Notes under the pieces: generated by a model
Database searches by the model: none
What the model saw: the letters and a program-made list of their open reading frames with translations, nothing else
Told to the model about the DNA's origin: nothing
In this document: positions 42,230 through 50,857 of the stretch, piece by piece
Layout: every line of letters starts with the position of its first letter
Position numbering within the stretch: position 1 is the stretch's first letter
Position numbers and translations under genes: made by a program
Assembly: GCA_910586925.1 (NCBI GenBank)
Contig: CAJUKG010000003.1
Span: forward strand, 124,001 to 188,000
Reading direction: 5' to 3'
Origin: an uncultured Christensenellaceae bacterium
GTDB lineage: Bacteria; Bacillota; Clostridia; Christensenellales; Pumilibacteraceae
DNA length: 64,000 bases

Positions 42230-42855
42230 TGAATAACAGAGAATTACGCGCCTATAATAAGGCGGAAGAACTCATCGCTTTCGATAAAGCGTTCGGCGTC
42301 GCTACGCTTTGCGGCGTGGACGAGGCGGGGCGTGGTCCGCTTGCGGGACCTGTTTCGGTGTGCGCGTGCATAATGCCGCTCGACACGCCTATCGTCGGGA
42401 TAGACGACAGCAAAAAATTGAGCGAGAATAAGCGCGAGGAACTGTTCGACAAGATCACGGCGGTCGCGGATTATTGCGTCGTACTGATAGGCAGAGAAAC
42501 GATAGACGATATAAATATCCTCGCGGCGACCAAGCTCGGCATGAAACGCGCGGTAGAAGGACTTAAAACAAAGCCCGAGCTGGCGATCATCGACGCGGTA
42601 AAAGGACTCGATCTCGCAGTGAAGTACGAGCCTGTAATTAAAGCCGATGCCAAAAGCTACAGCACCGCCGCCGCATCAATAATAGCCAAAGTCACGCGTG
42701 ACAGATATATGCGCGAGCTTGACGGCAAATATCCGCAGTACGGTTTTGCGCGTAACAAAGGTTACGGGACGGCAGAGCATATCGACGCGATCAAGCGGTT
42801 CGGCGCGTGTCCCGAACACCGTCGCACGTTTATCGGTAATTTCGTGGGTGAGTAG
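42229..42855 (+). CDS. rnhB: ribonuclease HII
   Basis: A 208-residue RNase HII that cleaves RNA in RNA-DNA hybrids and single ribonucleotides in DNA. The signature CGVDEAGRGPLAGPV (about 27-41) carries the DE metal ligands; DDSKKLSENKRE, the third Asp in AIIDAVKG and SIIAKVTRDRYM follow, then YGTAEHIDAI. ATG 42229 overlaps the rbgA stop. Confidence 0.96.
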   Translation: MNNRELRAYNKAEELIAFDKAFGVATLCGVDEAGRGPLAGPVSVCACIMPLDTPIVGIDDSKKLSENKREELFDKITAVADYCVVLIGRETIDDINILAATKLGMKRAVEGLKTKPELAIIDAVKGLDLAVKYEPVIKADAKSYSTAAASIIAKVTRDRYMRELDGKYPQYGFARNKGYGTAEHIDAIKRFGACPEHRRTFIGNFVGE

Positions 42856-42856
42856 A

Positions 42857-43240
42857 ATGGGACTTTTCGGGCGAAAAAAGAAAATCAACTCGCGCGGCGT
42901 GCGCGGCGAAGATCTCGCCGTGAAATACCTCGAAACGCACGGTTACCGTATCCTCGATCGCAACTATACGACGGATATAGGCGAGGTGGATATTTTCGCA
43001 ACCGACGAAAAGACGCTCGTCACCGTCGAGGTCAAATCGCGGCTTTCGCTCGAGTACGGTACGCCTGCGGAAGCGGTCGGGCACGAAAAGGTAAAGAAAA
43101 TTTCGCAGGTGACCGCGCAGTACATCAAGCAATTCCGACTGTTCGGCGTGCCCGTGCGGTTCGACGTCGTCGAAGTGTATTTATCTGATAGAACGGTAAA
43201 TCACATACAAAACGCATTTTACGGTTATCTTAATTATTGA
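42857..43240 (+). CDS. yraN: YraN/UPF0102 endonuclease-fold protein
   Basis: A 127-residue member of UPF0102, a restriction-endonuclease-like fold of unknown exact role. RGEDLAVKYLETHGYRILDRN (about 17-37) and the catalytic-type pattern GEVDIFATDEKTLVTVEVKSR (Asp about 46, Glu-x-Lys about 59-61) are intact. A basic N-terminus (MGLFGRKKKINSRG) precedes it. It closes the operon; a terminator lies 33 bp downstream. Confidence 0.92.
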   Translation: MGLFGRKKKINSRGVRGEDLAVKYLETHGYRILDRNYTTDIGEVDIFATDEKTLVTVEVKSRLSLEYGTPAEAVGHEKVKKISQVTAQYIKQFRLFGVPVRFDVVEVYLSDRTVNHIQNAFYGYLNY

Positions 43241-43272
43241 TGGCAAATAGCGTTTTTTCCGAATATACCGAT

Positions 43273-43305
43273 AAAAAATCGCAGTGCCGATATTGCGGTT
43301 TTTTT
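43273..43305 (+). terminator. terminator after yraN
   Basis: AAAAAATCGCAGT pairs with ATTGCGGTTTTTT (wobble pairs), short loop, T-run to 43305. Confidence 0.78.
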
Positions 43306-43326
43306 ATTGCAAGCACCTCAAAACAG

Positions 43327-43355
43327 TTGCCTTTTACGAAATAAAGTGATATATT
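43327..43355 (+). promoter_or_regulatory. promoter of the atp operon
   Basis: TTGCCT (43327-43332) and TATATT (43350-43355), 17-bp spacer. The ATG of atpB lies 8 nt after the -10 box, so the leader is at most a few bases. Confidence 0.65.
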
Positions 43356-43363
43356 TAGGTTTG

Positions 43364-44029
43364 ATGGAATTCGATTTACCCGACATCGCCCCGAGGGTCA
43401 TATATACCGCAGGCGGGTTCAAACTGACCGCTACGATGCTGTCGTCATTCATAGTGACGGGGGTGCTTATTCTGTTTGCCGTCGTTGTGCGGGTATTTTT
43501 CGTGCCGCGGTGGAACAAGGATTTTCGGCACACTTCGGGATTTCGCGCGTTTATAGAGTGGGCTGTCGGAATGTTCGACGGCAACTCTGCCGATCTTACC
43601 GAAAAATACGCGCCCGCCGTCGGCGGCATGTACTTCGGCTGTTCGGCATTTATAATGTTCGGAATACTCATCGAGCTGTTCGGACTGCGTTCGCCGTTGT
43701 CCGATCTCAACTGCAATATTATTCTCGGACTGATAACGTTCTTTGCGATATTCATTATCGGGTTTATGAAAAAACGCGCAAAGCGTGTTTTGCATTATTT
43801 GCCCGTCATACCGCTCGTCACAGATTGCGTTGTGCCGTTCTCTATGGCACTGCGGCTGTTCGGTAGCGTGTATTCGGGGTATCTAATCATGGATATAGTA
43901 TACCAAACGGGGCTGCGGTATGTGTTGCCGGTTGTGCTAGAGCCGATATTCACGCTTTTCCATGCGCTGATGCAGGCGTATATATTCATGTTCCTGTCTA
44001 TGAACTTCATCAACGAAGCTATTGAATAG
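43364..44029 (+). CDS. atpB: ATP synthase subunit a
   Basis: A 221-residue Fo subunit a, the stator half-channel next to the c-ring. Helices span about 20-215. The essential Arg lies in VPFSMALRLFGSVYSGYLI (about residue 166 region), and the conserved C-terminal helix has LEPIFTLFHALMQAYIFMFLS with the Gln-Ala-Tyr pattern. ATG 43364 is chosen over an upstream in-frame codon that lies in the promoter; AGG at 43357 is a weak ribosome site. No atpI precedes it. Confidence 0.94.
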   Translation: MEFDLPDIAPRVIYTAGGFKLTATMLSSFIVTGVLILFAVVVRVFFVPRWNKDFRHTSGFRAFIEWAVGMFDGNSADLTEKYAPAVGGMYFGCSAFIMFGILIELFGLRSPLSDLNCNIILGLITFFAIFIIGFMKKRAKRVLHYLPVIPLVTDCVVPFSMALRLFGSVYSGYLIMDIVYQTGLRYVLPVVLEPIFTLFHALMQAYIFMFLSMNFINEAIE

Positions 44030-44046
44030 TTTTTTCGGAGGCTGAT

Positions 44047-44313
44047 ATGCAAACTATAATCAATACAATTATGCCGATCATCTCGTTTTTGAGCGTCGAG
44101 GGCATGGCTGCGCTCGGTGCCGGTCTTGCCGCGCTCGCGTGCGTCGGTGCCGCAATCGGCATGGGTATGTCGACAAGCAAAGCTGTCGAAAGCATGGCAC
44201 GGCAACCCGAAGCGACCAAGCAGATACGCTCGTCGCTGTTTATCGGTTTGGCGTTTTGCGAAACTACGGCTATTTACGGGTTGCTGATTGCGATTATGCT
44301 TATTGTTATGTAA
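44047..44313 (+). CDS. atpE: ATP synthase subunit c
   Basis: An 88-residue c-ring subunit: two membrane helices joined by the polar loop ESMARQPEA. The ion-binding carboxylate is Glu in FCETTAIYG (about residue 71). The Thr-Thr and Tyr after it resemble Na+-type rings, but the Gln that coordinates Na+ in helix 1 is replaced by Met (GMGMSTSK), so proton use is at least as likely. CGGAGG precedes the ATG. Confidence 0.94.
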   Translation: MQTIINTIMPIISFLSVEGMAALGAGLAALACVGAAIGMGMSTSKAVESMARQPEATKQIRSSLFIGLAFCETTAIYGLLIAIMLIVM

Positions 44314-44325
44314 TGAGGGTTTGAT

Positions 44326-44844
44326 ATGCCGTCCTTACTTTCGACCGACATTTTGGAGGTATTCGGGCTGGATTGGGTGTCCATGCTCGTGTATCTCGGT
44401 AATTTCGTGCTGCTTATAGCGGTGCTTATTTTCGTGTTGTATAAGCCCGTGAAAAAGATGATGCGCGAAAAACGCAAGAATCTCGACGACATATATGCCG
44501 AGAACGAGAAGCTAAAAGCCGAGGGCGAGGAGCTTCGCGTTCAATACGACAAAATGGTCGAGGATATGAAACTCGAGAACACGCGTGCCGCGGCGAAGCT
44601 CGCCGAGGTCGCGCAGGAACGCGCGGACGCAATTCTCGAGGAGGCTCGCAAGCAAGCGGAGGTTATTGTTGCCGCCGCAAAAAAAGAGTCTTTGACACAG
44701 CAGGAACAGCTTAAGACCGAGTATCGCGACAGCGTGAATAAACTCGCGTTGCAGATTGCTCAAAAACTGCTCGAACGCGAAATTTCCCAAAAGGATAATT
44801 CGCAGCTCATAGAACAGGTATTGTCCGATTGGGAGTCCGATTGA
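44326..44844 (+). CDS. atpF: ATP synthase subunit b
   Basis: A 172-residue peripheral stalk subunit: N-terminal membrane helix (about 20-42, LVYLGNFVLLIAVLIFVLYKP) and a long charged coiled coil with heptads to the end. Length is normal, so the delta domain is not fused here as in mycobacteria. The C-terminal part (LALQIAQKLLEREISQKDN) is the region that meets delta. Its TGA overlaps the ATG of the delta-alpha fusion. Confidence 0.93.
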   Translation: MPSLLSTDILEVFGLDWVSMLVYLGNFVLLIAVLIFVLYKPVKKMMREKRKNLDDIYAENEKLKAEGEELRVQYDKMVEDMKLENTRAAAKLAEVAQERADAILEEARKQAEVIVAAAKKESLTQQEQLKTEYRDSVNKLALQIAQKLLEREISQKDNSQLIEQVLSDWESD

Positions 44845-46691
44845 TGAGCCGTATTATCGAAGTATCGTCGGCTGTCGAGCTTGACGGTAAACAGACAGCG
44901 CGTATCGAAAAGGTCTTTTCGTCCAAGCATAAAGGCGAAAAGATAGATTTCGTATACAAAATAGATAAAGAACTGATCGGCGGTATTCTCGTCGTGGACG
45001 GCGATAAATATTACGACGGCACGATGCGTTCGCAGATAGACAAGATCGCCGACAGCTTTCAAGTCAACGAGAAATATCTCGAGGCGGCTACGCCCGCAAA
45101 ACGCCGTAAAGCCAAAAAGAGCGACGGTGCGGTTTTGCCTGCCGAGATCGCCGATCAAATAGACAAAAGCGTCGTCGAAAAAATAAGCTCGGATACGTTC
45201 AACGAGCTTTCGGCGAAAGTGGACGGATATAAAAAGACGTTCGACGTGCGGCATGCGGGCAGCGTGGAATTCTGCGGCGACGGCGTCATTATGTGCAGCG
45301 GACTTGCGGACGCCGAGTACGGCGAAATGCTGCGCATAGAAAACGGCGCGCAGGCAATCGTATTGAGCCTGTCCGACGAGGCGGTCGGCGCGATCGTTCT
45401 CGACGACGACGATAAAGTGTCCGCACACATGCTTGTCAACACAACGGGCATGATAGTTTCGGTGCCTGTCGGGGATAAACTGCTCGGCAGAGTGGTCAAC
45501 CCGCTCGGCAAGCCGATTGACGGTCTGGGCGATTTTACCGCCGATAAGTACAGACCTATAGAGGCTTCCGCACCCGCGATCAAGGATCGCGACAAGGTCG
45601 ACGAGCCGCTTCAAACCGGACTTCTCGCGATAGATTCCATGATCCCTATAGGTCGCGGACAGCGCGAGCTGATAATAGGCGACAGACAAACGGGCAAGAC
45701 TTCGATCGCCGTCGATACGATACTCAATCAGAAGGGAAAGAACGTAATCTGCGTATACGTCGCGATCGGGCAAAAATCGTCCACCGTTTCTTCGATTTAC
45801 AATCTTTTGTCCGAAAACGGCTGTATGGATTATACGGTAATAGTTTCGGCGACGGCGCGCGACAGTGCACCGTTGCAGTATATTGCGCCGTATGCCGGCT
45901 GTGCGATCGCCGAAGAATTCATGTATTCGGGCAAAGACGTGCTTATCGTTTACGACGATTTGTCCAAACATGCCGTGGCGTATCGCGCAATGAGCTTGCT
46001 CTTAAAGCGTCCGCCCGGCAGAGAAGCGTATCCCGGCGATATTTTCTATTTACATTCTCGGCTTCTCGAGCGTGCGGCGAAACTTTCGAAGGAACTCGGC
46101 GGCGGGTCTATGACCGCGCTCCCGATAGTGGAAACGCTTGCCGGCGACATATCGGCATACATTCCCACGAATATAATTTCCATAACAGACGGACAAATTT
46201 ATCTCGAGAGCGAACTTTTCAATTCGGGTATGCGCCCCGCGGTCAACGTCGGGCTTTCGGTATCGCGTGTCGGCGGAAGCGCGCAGATCAAAGCGATGCG
46301 TAAAGTATCGGGCAAACTGCGGCTCGAGCTGTCGCAGTACCGCGAGCTTGCGGCATTTGCGCAGTTCGGTGCCGATCTCGACGAGTCCACCGCGCATATG
46401 CTCGAACAGGGCAAAAGCATTACCGAAGTTATCAAGCAGGACGTCCACAAGCCCATGCGCGTCGCGCATCAGGTCATATTGCTGTATATAACGGTCAAAC
46501 AACTGTTGAAAGGTTTGCCGACGTCGCGCATCGGCGAGTTCAAAGAGCGGTTCATCAAGTTCTTCGACGTCGATTATTCGGAAATCGTTACGGAGCTTGA
46601 GGAAAAGGGCGAAATGTCCATGGAAATGGGTATAACGATCGAGGATGCCGTCAACGAGTTTATGGCACTGTTCCGTAAGGAGAGCGATTGA
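44844..46691 (+). CDS. atpA: ATP synthase delta C-terminal domain fused to alpha subunit
   Basis: A 615-residue protein; alpha alone is about 505. Residues 1-75 match the C-terminal domain of the delta subunit: VSSAVELD, then KIDFVYKIDKELIGGILVV, GDKYYDGTMRSQIDKIA. A basic linker (about 82-96, PAKRRKAKKSDG) leads into alpha, which starts about 98 with the N-terminal helix EIADQIDKSVVEKIS. Alpha motifs are intact: P-loop GDRQTGKTS (279-287), VAIGQKSSTV, and the catalytic-site Arg region VGLSVSRVGGSAQ. ATG 44844 overlaps the atpF stop. No other delta gene is in the operon, and the helical N-terminal domain of delta, which normally caps alpha, is missing. The fusion would fix the delta C-domain to an alpha N-terminus at the top of F1. 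Confidence 0.93.
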   Translation: MSRIIEVSSAVELDGKQTARIEKVFSSKHKGEKIDFVYKIDKELIGGILVVDGDKYYDGTMRSQIDKIADSFQVNEKYLEAATPAKRRKAKKSDGAVLPAEIADQIDKSVVEKISSDTFNELSAKVDGYKKTFDVRHAGSVEFCGDGVIMCSGLADAEYGEMLRIENGAQAIVLSLSDEAVGAIVLDDDDKVSAHMLVNTTGMIVSVPVGDKLLGRVVNPLGKPIDGLGDFTADKYRPIEASAPAIKDRDKVDEPLQTGLLAIDSMIPIGRGQRELIIGDRQTGKTSIAVDTILNQKGKNVICVYVAIGQKSSTVSSIYNLLSENGCMDYTVIVSATARDSAPLQYIAPYAGCAIAEEFMYSGKDVLIVYDDLSKHAVAYRAMSLLLKRPPGREAYPGDIFYLHSRLLERAAKLSKELGGGSMTALPIVETLAGDISAYIPTNIISITDGQIYLESELFNSGMRPAVNVGLSVSRVGGSAQIKAMRKVSGKLRLELSQYRELAAFAQFGADLDESTAHMLEQGKSITEVIKQDVHKPMRVAHQVILLYITVKQLLKGLPTSRIGEFKERFIKFFDVDYSEIVTELEEKGEMSMEMGITIEDAVNEFMALFRKESD

Positions 46692-47533
46692 TGAGCAGTC
46701 TTGCGGACATAAAACGCCGACTCGCGTCGGTCAAACAGACACGGCGCATCACGGGCGCGATGAAAACGGTGTCTATTGCCAAAATGCGCAAAGCGTCCGA
46801 GAATTACGAAAAAAGCCGTGCGTATGCCGCGCTTGTGGATGAGATCATGAAAGCGGCGGCTACGAGCGAAGGCGAGATCTATTTTTCCGTCAACGACACT
46901 CTGAAAAAATACTTGTTGGTTCTTTCCACAGACAGAGGACTTTGCGGCGGATTCGATCATGACGTGTTGCGGTTCGCCGACGGAGTGATTTCCGAAAACG
47001 CCGATACGGTTGTTATGCCGATAGGACGTGCGGCGACCGAACATTATTCGGGCGCGAAGAATTGCGACGCGCGTTTTTCCGGCTGTTATTCGGCGTATGC
47101 CGAAGATGCGAAAAACGTAGCGGACGCGCTTCTCGAAATGTTCGGAACTGTTGCGGGCGAAATAGCGATAGTGTATGTATCGGGGCGAACGCCGATAAAA
47201 CGGGTGTTGCTGCCGATCACTGCGCCGACCGACGACGGAAAAACGCAGGACTTATTGCTCGAGCCGTCGCGCAAAGACGTCGTCGACGCGTTGGTCCCGC
47301 TGTATGTTACCGCGGCTGTGCTCGACGCACTGCAAAGCCACGTGCTCGCCGAGCACGGCGCGCGTCAAGCCGCAATGTCGGCGGCGACAGACAGCGCGGA
47401 CAAAATTATAGACGAACTGTCCGTGCAGTACAACCGCGCGAGACAGGCGGGCGTCACCGAGCAAATTACCGAGATCATCGGTGCGACGAGCGCGCTCGGC
47501 AGCAATGGAGGCGACAATGAAAAAAGAAGTTAA
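46691..47533 (+). CDS. atpG: ATP synthase gamma subunit
   Basis: A 280-residue central rotor shaft. N-terminal coiled-coil helix SLADIKRRLASVKQTRRITGAMKTVS (about 3-28), central Rossmann-like domain with STDRGLCGGFD (about 79-89), and C-terminal helix MSAATDSADKIIDELSVQYNRARQAGVTEQITEI. ATG 46691 overlaps the upstream TGA. Overlaps atpD by 17 bp. Confidence 0.95.
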   Translation: MSSLADIKRRLASVKQTRRITGAMKTVSIAKMRKASENYEKSRAYAALVDEIMKAAATSEGEIYFSVNDTLKKYLLVLSTDRGLCGGFDHDVLRFADGVISENADTVVMPIGRAATEHYSGAKNCDARFSGCYSAYAEDAKNVADALLEMFGTVAGEIAIVYVSGRTPIKRVLLPITAPTDDGKTQDLLLEPSRKDVVDALVPLYVTAAVLDALQSHVLAEHGARQAAMSAATDSADKIIDELSVQYNRARQAGVTEQITEIIGATSALGSNGGDNEKRS

Positions 47534-48944
47534 TGCGGGCAAGGTTTCGGTCGTGCTGGGACCTGTCGTCGACGTAAAGTTTGAAAAACAACTGCCCAAG
47601 ATTTACGAAAAAGTGCTCGTCGACGCTCGCGCGAGCATGCCTGCGGACGCCGCGGCAACGAACGACGAGGGGTTTGTCGCGCTCGAAGTCATGAGCCATA
47701 TTCCGCCCTCAACGGCGCGGTGCATCGCGCTCGAACCGACGGAAGGACTTTCCCGCGGCATGGTCGCGTACGGCACGGGGCACCCCATTTCCGTGCCCGT
47801 CGGCGAGAGCGTTCTCGGCAGGGTCATGAACGTTCTCGGCAATCCGATCGACGGCAAAGGCGAGATCAAAGCGGAAACGCATAGGTCTATACATCGCAAA
47901 GCTCCCGAATTTTACGAACAGAAAACGGGTAACGAGCTTATCGAAACGGGCATTAAGGTAATCGACCTTATCGCTCCGTACCGCCGCGGCGGAAAAATAG
48001 GTTTGTTCGGCGGCGCGGGCGTCGGCAAAACGGTGCTTATAATGGAGCTTATTCGCAACGTCGCTACCGAGCACGGCGGATATTCCATATTTACGGGCGT
48101 CGGCGAGCGCAGTCGCGAAGGCTATGACATGATCCACGATATGACGGAGAGCGGCGTTCTCGACAAAACCGCGCTCGTTTTCGGTCAAATGAACGAGCCG
48201 CCCGGCTCGCGTATGCGCACCGCGCTTACGGGGCTTACAGTCGCAGAATATTTCCGCGACGAGATGAATAAAGACGTATTGCTCTTTATCGACAATATTT
48301 ACAGATTCGTGCAAGCGGGTTCGGAAGTGTCGGCACTTCTCGGAAGATTGCCGTCCGCGGTGGGATACCAGCCGACGCTCGCTACCGAGCTTGGCGGACT
48401 CGAAGAACGTATCGCAACCACGAAAAACGGTTCGATCACGTCCATACAGGCGGTATACGTGCCCGCGGACGATTTGACCGACCCCGCACCCGCCGCAATA
48501 TTCACTCATCTCGATGCGACTACCGTACTCAACCGCAAGATAGTAGAACAAGGTATTTATCCTGCGGTCGACCCGTTGCAATCGACGAGCCGACTTCTCG
48601 AGCGCAACGTCGTAGGCGAAAAGCATTATGCCGTGGCACGCGGCGTTCAGGAAGCATTGCAGCGTTATGCCGAGCTTAACGATATTATTTCCATTCTCGG
48701 CATGGACGAACTGTCGGAGGAGGACAAAGCTCTCGTTTACCGTGCTCGCAAACTGCAACGTTTCTTTTCTCAACCGCTGTTCGTTGCGAAAAGTTTTACG
48801 GGCATGGACGGCAGGTTCGTTCCGATGTCCGCGACGGTGGACAGTTTCGAAGCCATTCTCAAAGGCGAAGCGGACAAATATCCCGAATCGGCGTTTTTCA
48901 TGGTAGGCGATCTCGACGAAGTTAAGGAGAAAGCGGAGAGTTGA
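47517..48944 (+). CDS. atpD: ATP synthase beta subunit
   Basis: A 475-residue catalytic subunit. P-loop GGAGVGKTV (about 161-169), GERSREGYD with the catalytic Glu-Arg (about 193-201), Walker B LLFIDNIYRFVQAGSEVSALLGR, and LAEL-type DELSEEDK in place of the common DELSDEDK (the DELSEED lever) near residue 400. ATG 47517 follows GGAGG. The two bases before this start lie within the end of atpG. Confidence 0.97.
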   Translation: MKKEVNAGKVSVVLGPVVDVKFEKQLPKIYEKVLVDARASMPADAAATNDEGFVALEVMSHIPPSTARCIALEPTEGLSRGMVAYGTGHPISVPVGESVLGRVMNVLGNPIDGKGEIKAETHRSIHRKAPEFYEQKTGNELIETGIKVIDLIAPYRRGGKIGLFGGAGVGKTVLIMELIRNVATEHGGYSIFTGVGERSREGYDMIHDMTESGVLDKTALVFGQMNEPPGSRMRTALTGLTVAEYFRDEMNKDVLLFIDNIYRFVQAGSEVSALLGRLPSAVGYQPTLATELGGLEERIATTKNGSITSIQAVYVPADDLTDPAPAAIFTHLDATTVLNRKIVEQGIYPAVDPLQSTSRLLERNVVGEKHYAVARGVQEALQRYAELNDIISILGMDELSEEDKALVYRARKLQRFFSQPLFVAKSFTGMDGRFVPMSATVDSFEAILKGEADKYPESAFFMVGDLDEVKEKAES

Positions 48945-49306
48945 GTAAATTCTTCTTGCGAATCGCCACTCCCGAACGCGACGCGTTTTCGGGCGAGGTG
49001 GAATACTTATCGTTCGACACGCCGCGCGGCAGAGAAGGGATCATGCGCGGCGCGATTCCGCGTATTGCCGTCGTCAGCGCGGGAAAGCTCGAAATCACCG
49101 ATTGCGGCGTTAAAACGGTGCTTAATGTGGGTGACGGATTGATCCACGTCGAGCGCGGCGGCGTCACCGTTGTGACGTCGCGATGCGACGGCGACGGTGC
49201 GGATATGTCGAATCGTGACGGAGAATTCGGCGATCTTACGCCCGAGATCGCTCGCGCGAAAATAGTTTCGACAATCAAGAACAAAAACTCTCACGACGAT
49301 AGGTAA
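48941..49306 (+). CDS. atpC: ATP synthase epsilon subunit
   Basis: A 121-residue epsilon. The N-terminal beta sandwich is complete (FLRIATPERDAFSGEVEYLSF, GREGIMRG, VNVGDGLIHVE-type strands); the C-terminal helical hairpin is short (about 90-121), less than in Bacillus. Translation probably begins at TTG 48941, overlapping the atpD TGA (TTGA), with AAGGAG upstream. It ends the operon; no clear terminator follows. Confidence 0.9.
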   Translation: MSKFFLRIATPERDAFSGEVEYLSFDTPRGREGIMRGAIPRIAVVSAGKLEITDCGVKTVLNVGDGLIHVERGGVTVVTSRCDGDGADMSNRDGEFGDLTPEIARAKIVSTIKNKNSHDDR

Positions 49307-49340
49307 CTCCGAGGCACCATCTGCATACATTACTAATGTT

Positions 49341-50333
49341 ATGCAGACTGTTGTTGACGTGTCGCGCTTGCGACACAATATCCGAATAATTCGCAGTACG
49401 ACGAGAACGGGATTCTGTGCCGTCGTCAAAGCGGACGCGTACGGTCACGGTGCCGCAGTCGCGGGGTTCATTTCGCCGCTCGTAGATTGTTTTCTCGTAG
49501 CGACGCTTAAAGAAGCGGAGGAGATCCTCCCGCTTACCGACAAGCCGATACTTGTGCTCGGCGGCGATATTTCGCAGTTCACGCGCACCGTGGACAGGCG
49601 GATCATTCCTACCGTGAGCGACGTCAAGCAGTTGAGCGCGATACTCAATATCGGGCACGCCAACTATTCGGTAGCGGTGAATACCGGCATGAACAGACTC
49701 GGTGCACGCGACAGATCGCTCGAAAACATACTGTCGCTGTGCAAGCAGAACGACAGCAAACCGTGGTCGGTGTATTCGCATTTATACGGCGGCATATATT
49801 CGGCGGGGTATCAGGCAGCGGAGTTCGAACGGCTTACCGCCGATCCCGTGCTTCGCGGACGGCGGCATCTGTACTGTTCGTGCGCGCTCGACTTTATGGG
49901 GTGCGAGCTGTATGACATGACGCGTTGCGGGCTTGCGATGTACGGCTACTCCGATTGCACCGACATTTGCATGCGCGTGCGCGCGAAAATCGTCGGGCTT
50001 AATCGCGTCGGTGCGGGCGAGCATGTGGGATACGGCGATTATACGCTCGAAAACGACTCGCTCGTGGCGACGGTGCGTATGGGTTATGCCGACGGACTGC
50101 GCCGTACGGATAAACCGCTGTATTTTACCGTGCGCGGCAAAAAGTGCAGGGTGATAGGCGTTCCGTGCATGGATCTGTGCATGATAGACGTTACGGGGCT
50201 TGATTGCAGGTGCGGCGAGTTTGCGTATTTGATTTCGGAAAAGAGCGATACGGAGTATCTCGCAAAGTGTTACGGCACGATAGTTTACGAAGTTTTGACG
50301 GGGTTCAAGCGTGGAGAAAGAATTTACATTTGA
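49341..50333 (+). CDS. alr: alanine racemase
   Basis: A 330-residue PLP enzyme that makes D-Ala for the cell wall; normally about 370. The N-terminal TIM-barrel part has the PLP Lys in CAVVKADAYGHGA (about 26-38). The C-terminal domain has VGYGDYT (catalytic Tyr), VRMGYADGLRR and the CMDLCMIDVTG segment. No ribosome site is evident before ATG 49341. Overlaps the folate gene by 23 bp. The shortened N-terminus and loops make it compact, but key residues are present. Confidence 0.9.
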   Translation: MQTVVDVSRLRHNIRIIRSTTRTGFCAVVKADAYGHGAAVAGFISPLVDCFLVATLKEAEEILPLTDKPILVLGGDISQFTRTVDRRIIPTVSDVKQLSAILNIGHANYSVAVNTGMNRLGARDRSLENILSLCKQNDSKPWSVYSHLYGGIYSAGYQAAEFERLTADPVLRGRRHLYCSCALDFMGCELYDMTRCGLAMYGYSDCTDICMRVRAKIVGLNRVGAGEHVGYGDYTLENDSLVATVRMGYADGLRRTDKPLYFTVRGKKCRVIGVPCMDLCMIDVTGLDCRCGEFAYLISEKSDTEYLAKCYGTIVYEVLTGFKRGERIYI

Positions 50334-50856
50334 TAAAAATGCTTTGCGCGAGCGTATGAAAGCGACGCGCAAAAATTTGGCGGACAAGCAGGCTTTGTCC
50401 GTCGTCGCATGCAGTCGAGCCGAAAAACTCGTTTACGGTAATATTTTGGCGTATGTTCCGATCGGATCGGAATTGAGCACTTTGCCGCTCATAGAGTTGC
50501 TCCGGAAACGTTCGGACGTCGCCGTGTATGTTCCGCATACCGTCGGGACCGTCATCGTTCCGCGAAAACTCGTCAAACTCGATAAGCCGAACGGTACGGG
50601 AAATTTGCCCGATGACTGTTACGGCGAACCGCTCGGGGCGGAGAAACTGCATTTTTGCATTACTCCGCTTCTCGGCTTCAACGATGCGGGATACAGGCTC
50701 GGTTACGGCAAAGGTTGTTACGATATGTTTTTTGCGGAAAACGACTGCATTAAAATCGGCATGGCGTTCGAGGCGCAACGCATATATTTTTCGCCCGAAA
50801 GCAACGATATACCCCTCGATTGTTGCGTTACCGAGCAAAAAGTGATATACTTTTAG
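50311..50856 (+). CDS. 5-formyltetrahydrofolate cyclo-ligase
   Basis: A 181-residue enzyme (MTHFS/FthC, YgfA family) that turns 5-formyl-THF into 5,10-methenyl-THF with ATP. Basic N-terminus RERMKATRKNL, then VPHTVGT, ITPLLGFNDAGYRLGYGKGCYDMFF, with the phosphate-binding GYGKGCYD motif. Starts at GTG 50311 inside alr; an ATG at 50356 would shorten the N-terminal helix, so GTG is preferred with some doubt. Confidence 0.88.
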   Translation: MEKEFTFDKNALRERMKATRKNLADKQALSVVACSRAEKLVYGNILAYVPIGSELSTLPLIELLRKRSDVAVYVPHTVGTVIVPRKLVKLDKPNGTGNLPDDCYGEPLGAEKLHFCITPLLGFNDAGYRLGYGKGCYDMFFAENDCIKIGMAFEAQRIYFSPESNDIPLDCCVTEQKVIYF

Positions 50857-50857
50857 C

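Noticed and set aside
44047..44313. Definite Na+-translocating ATP synthase
   Set aside because: The helix-1 Gln needed for Na+ coordination is Met, so the call is left open.
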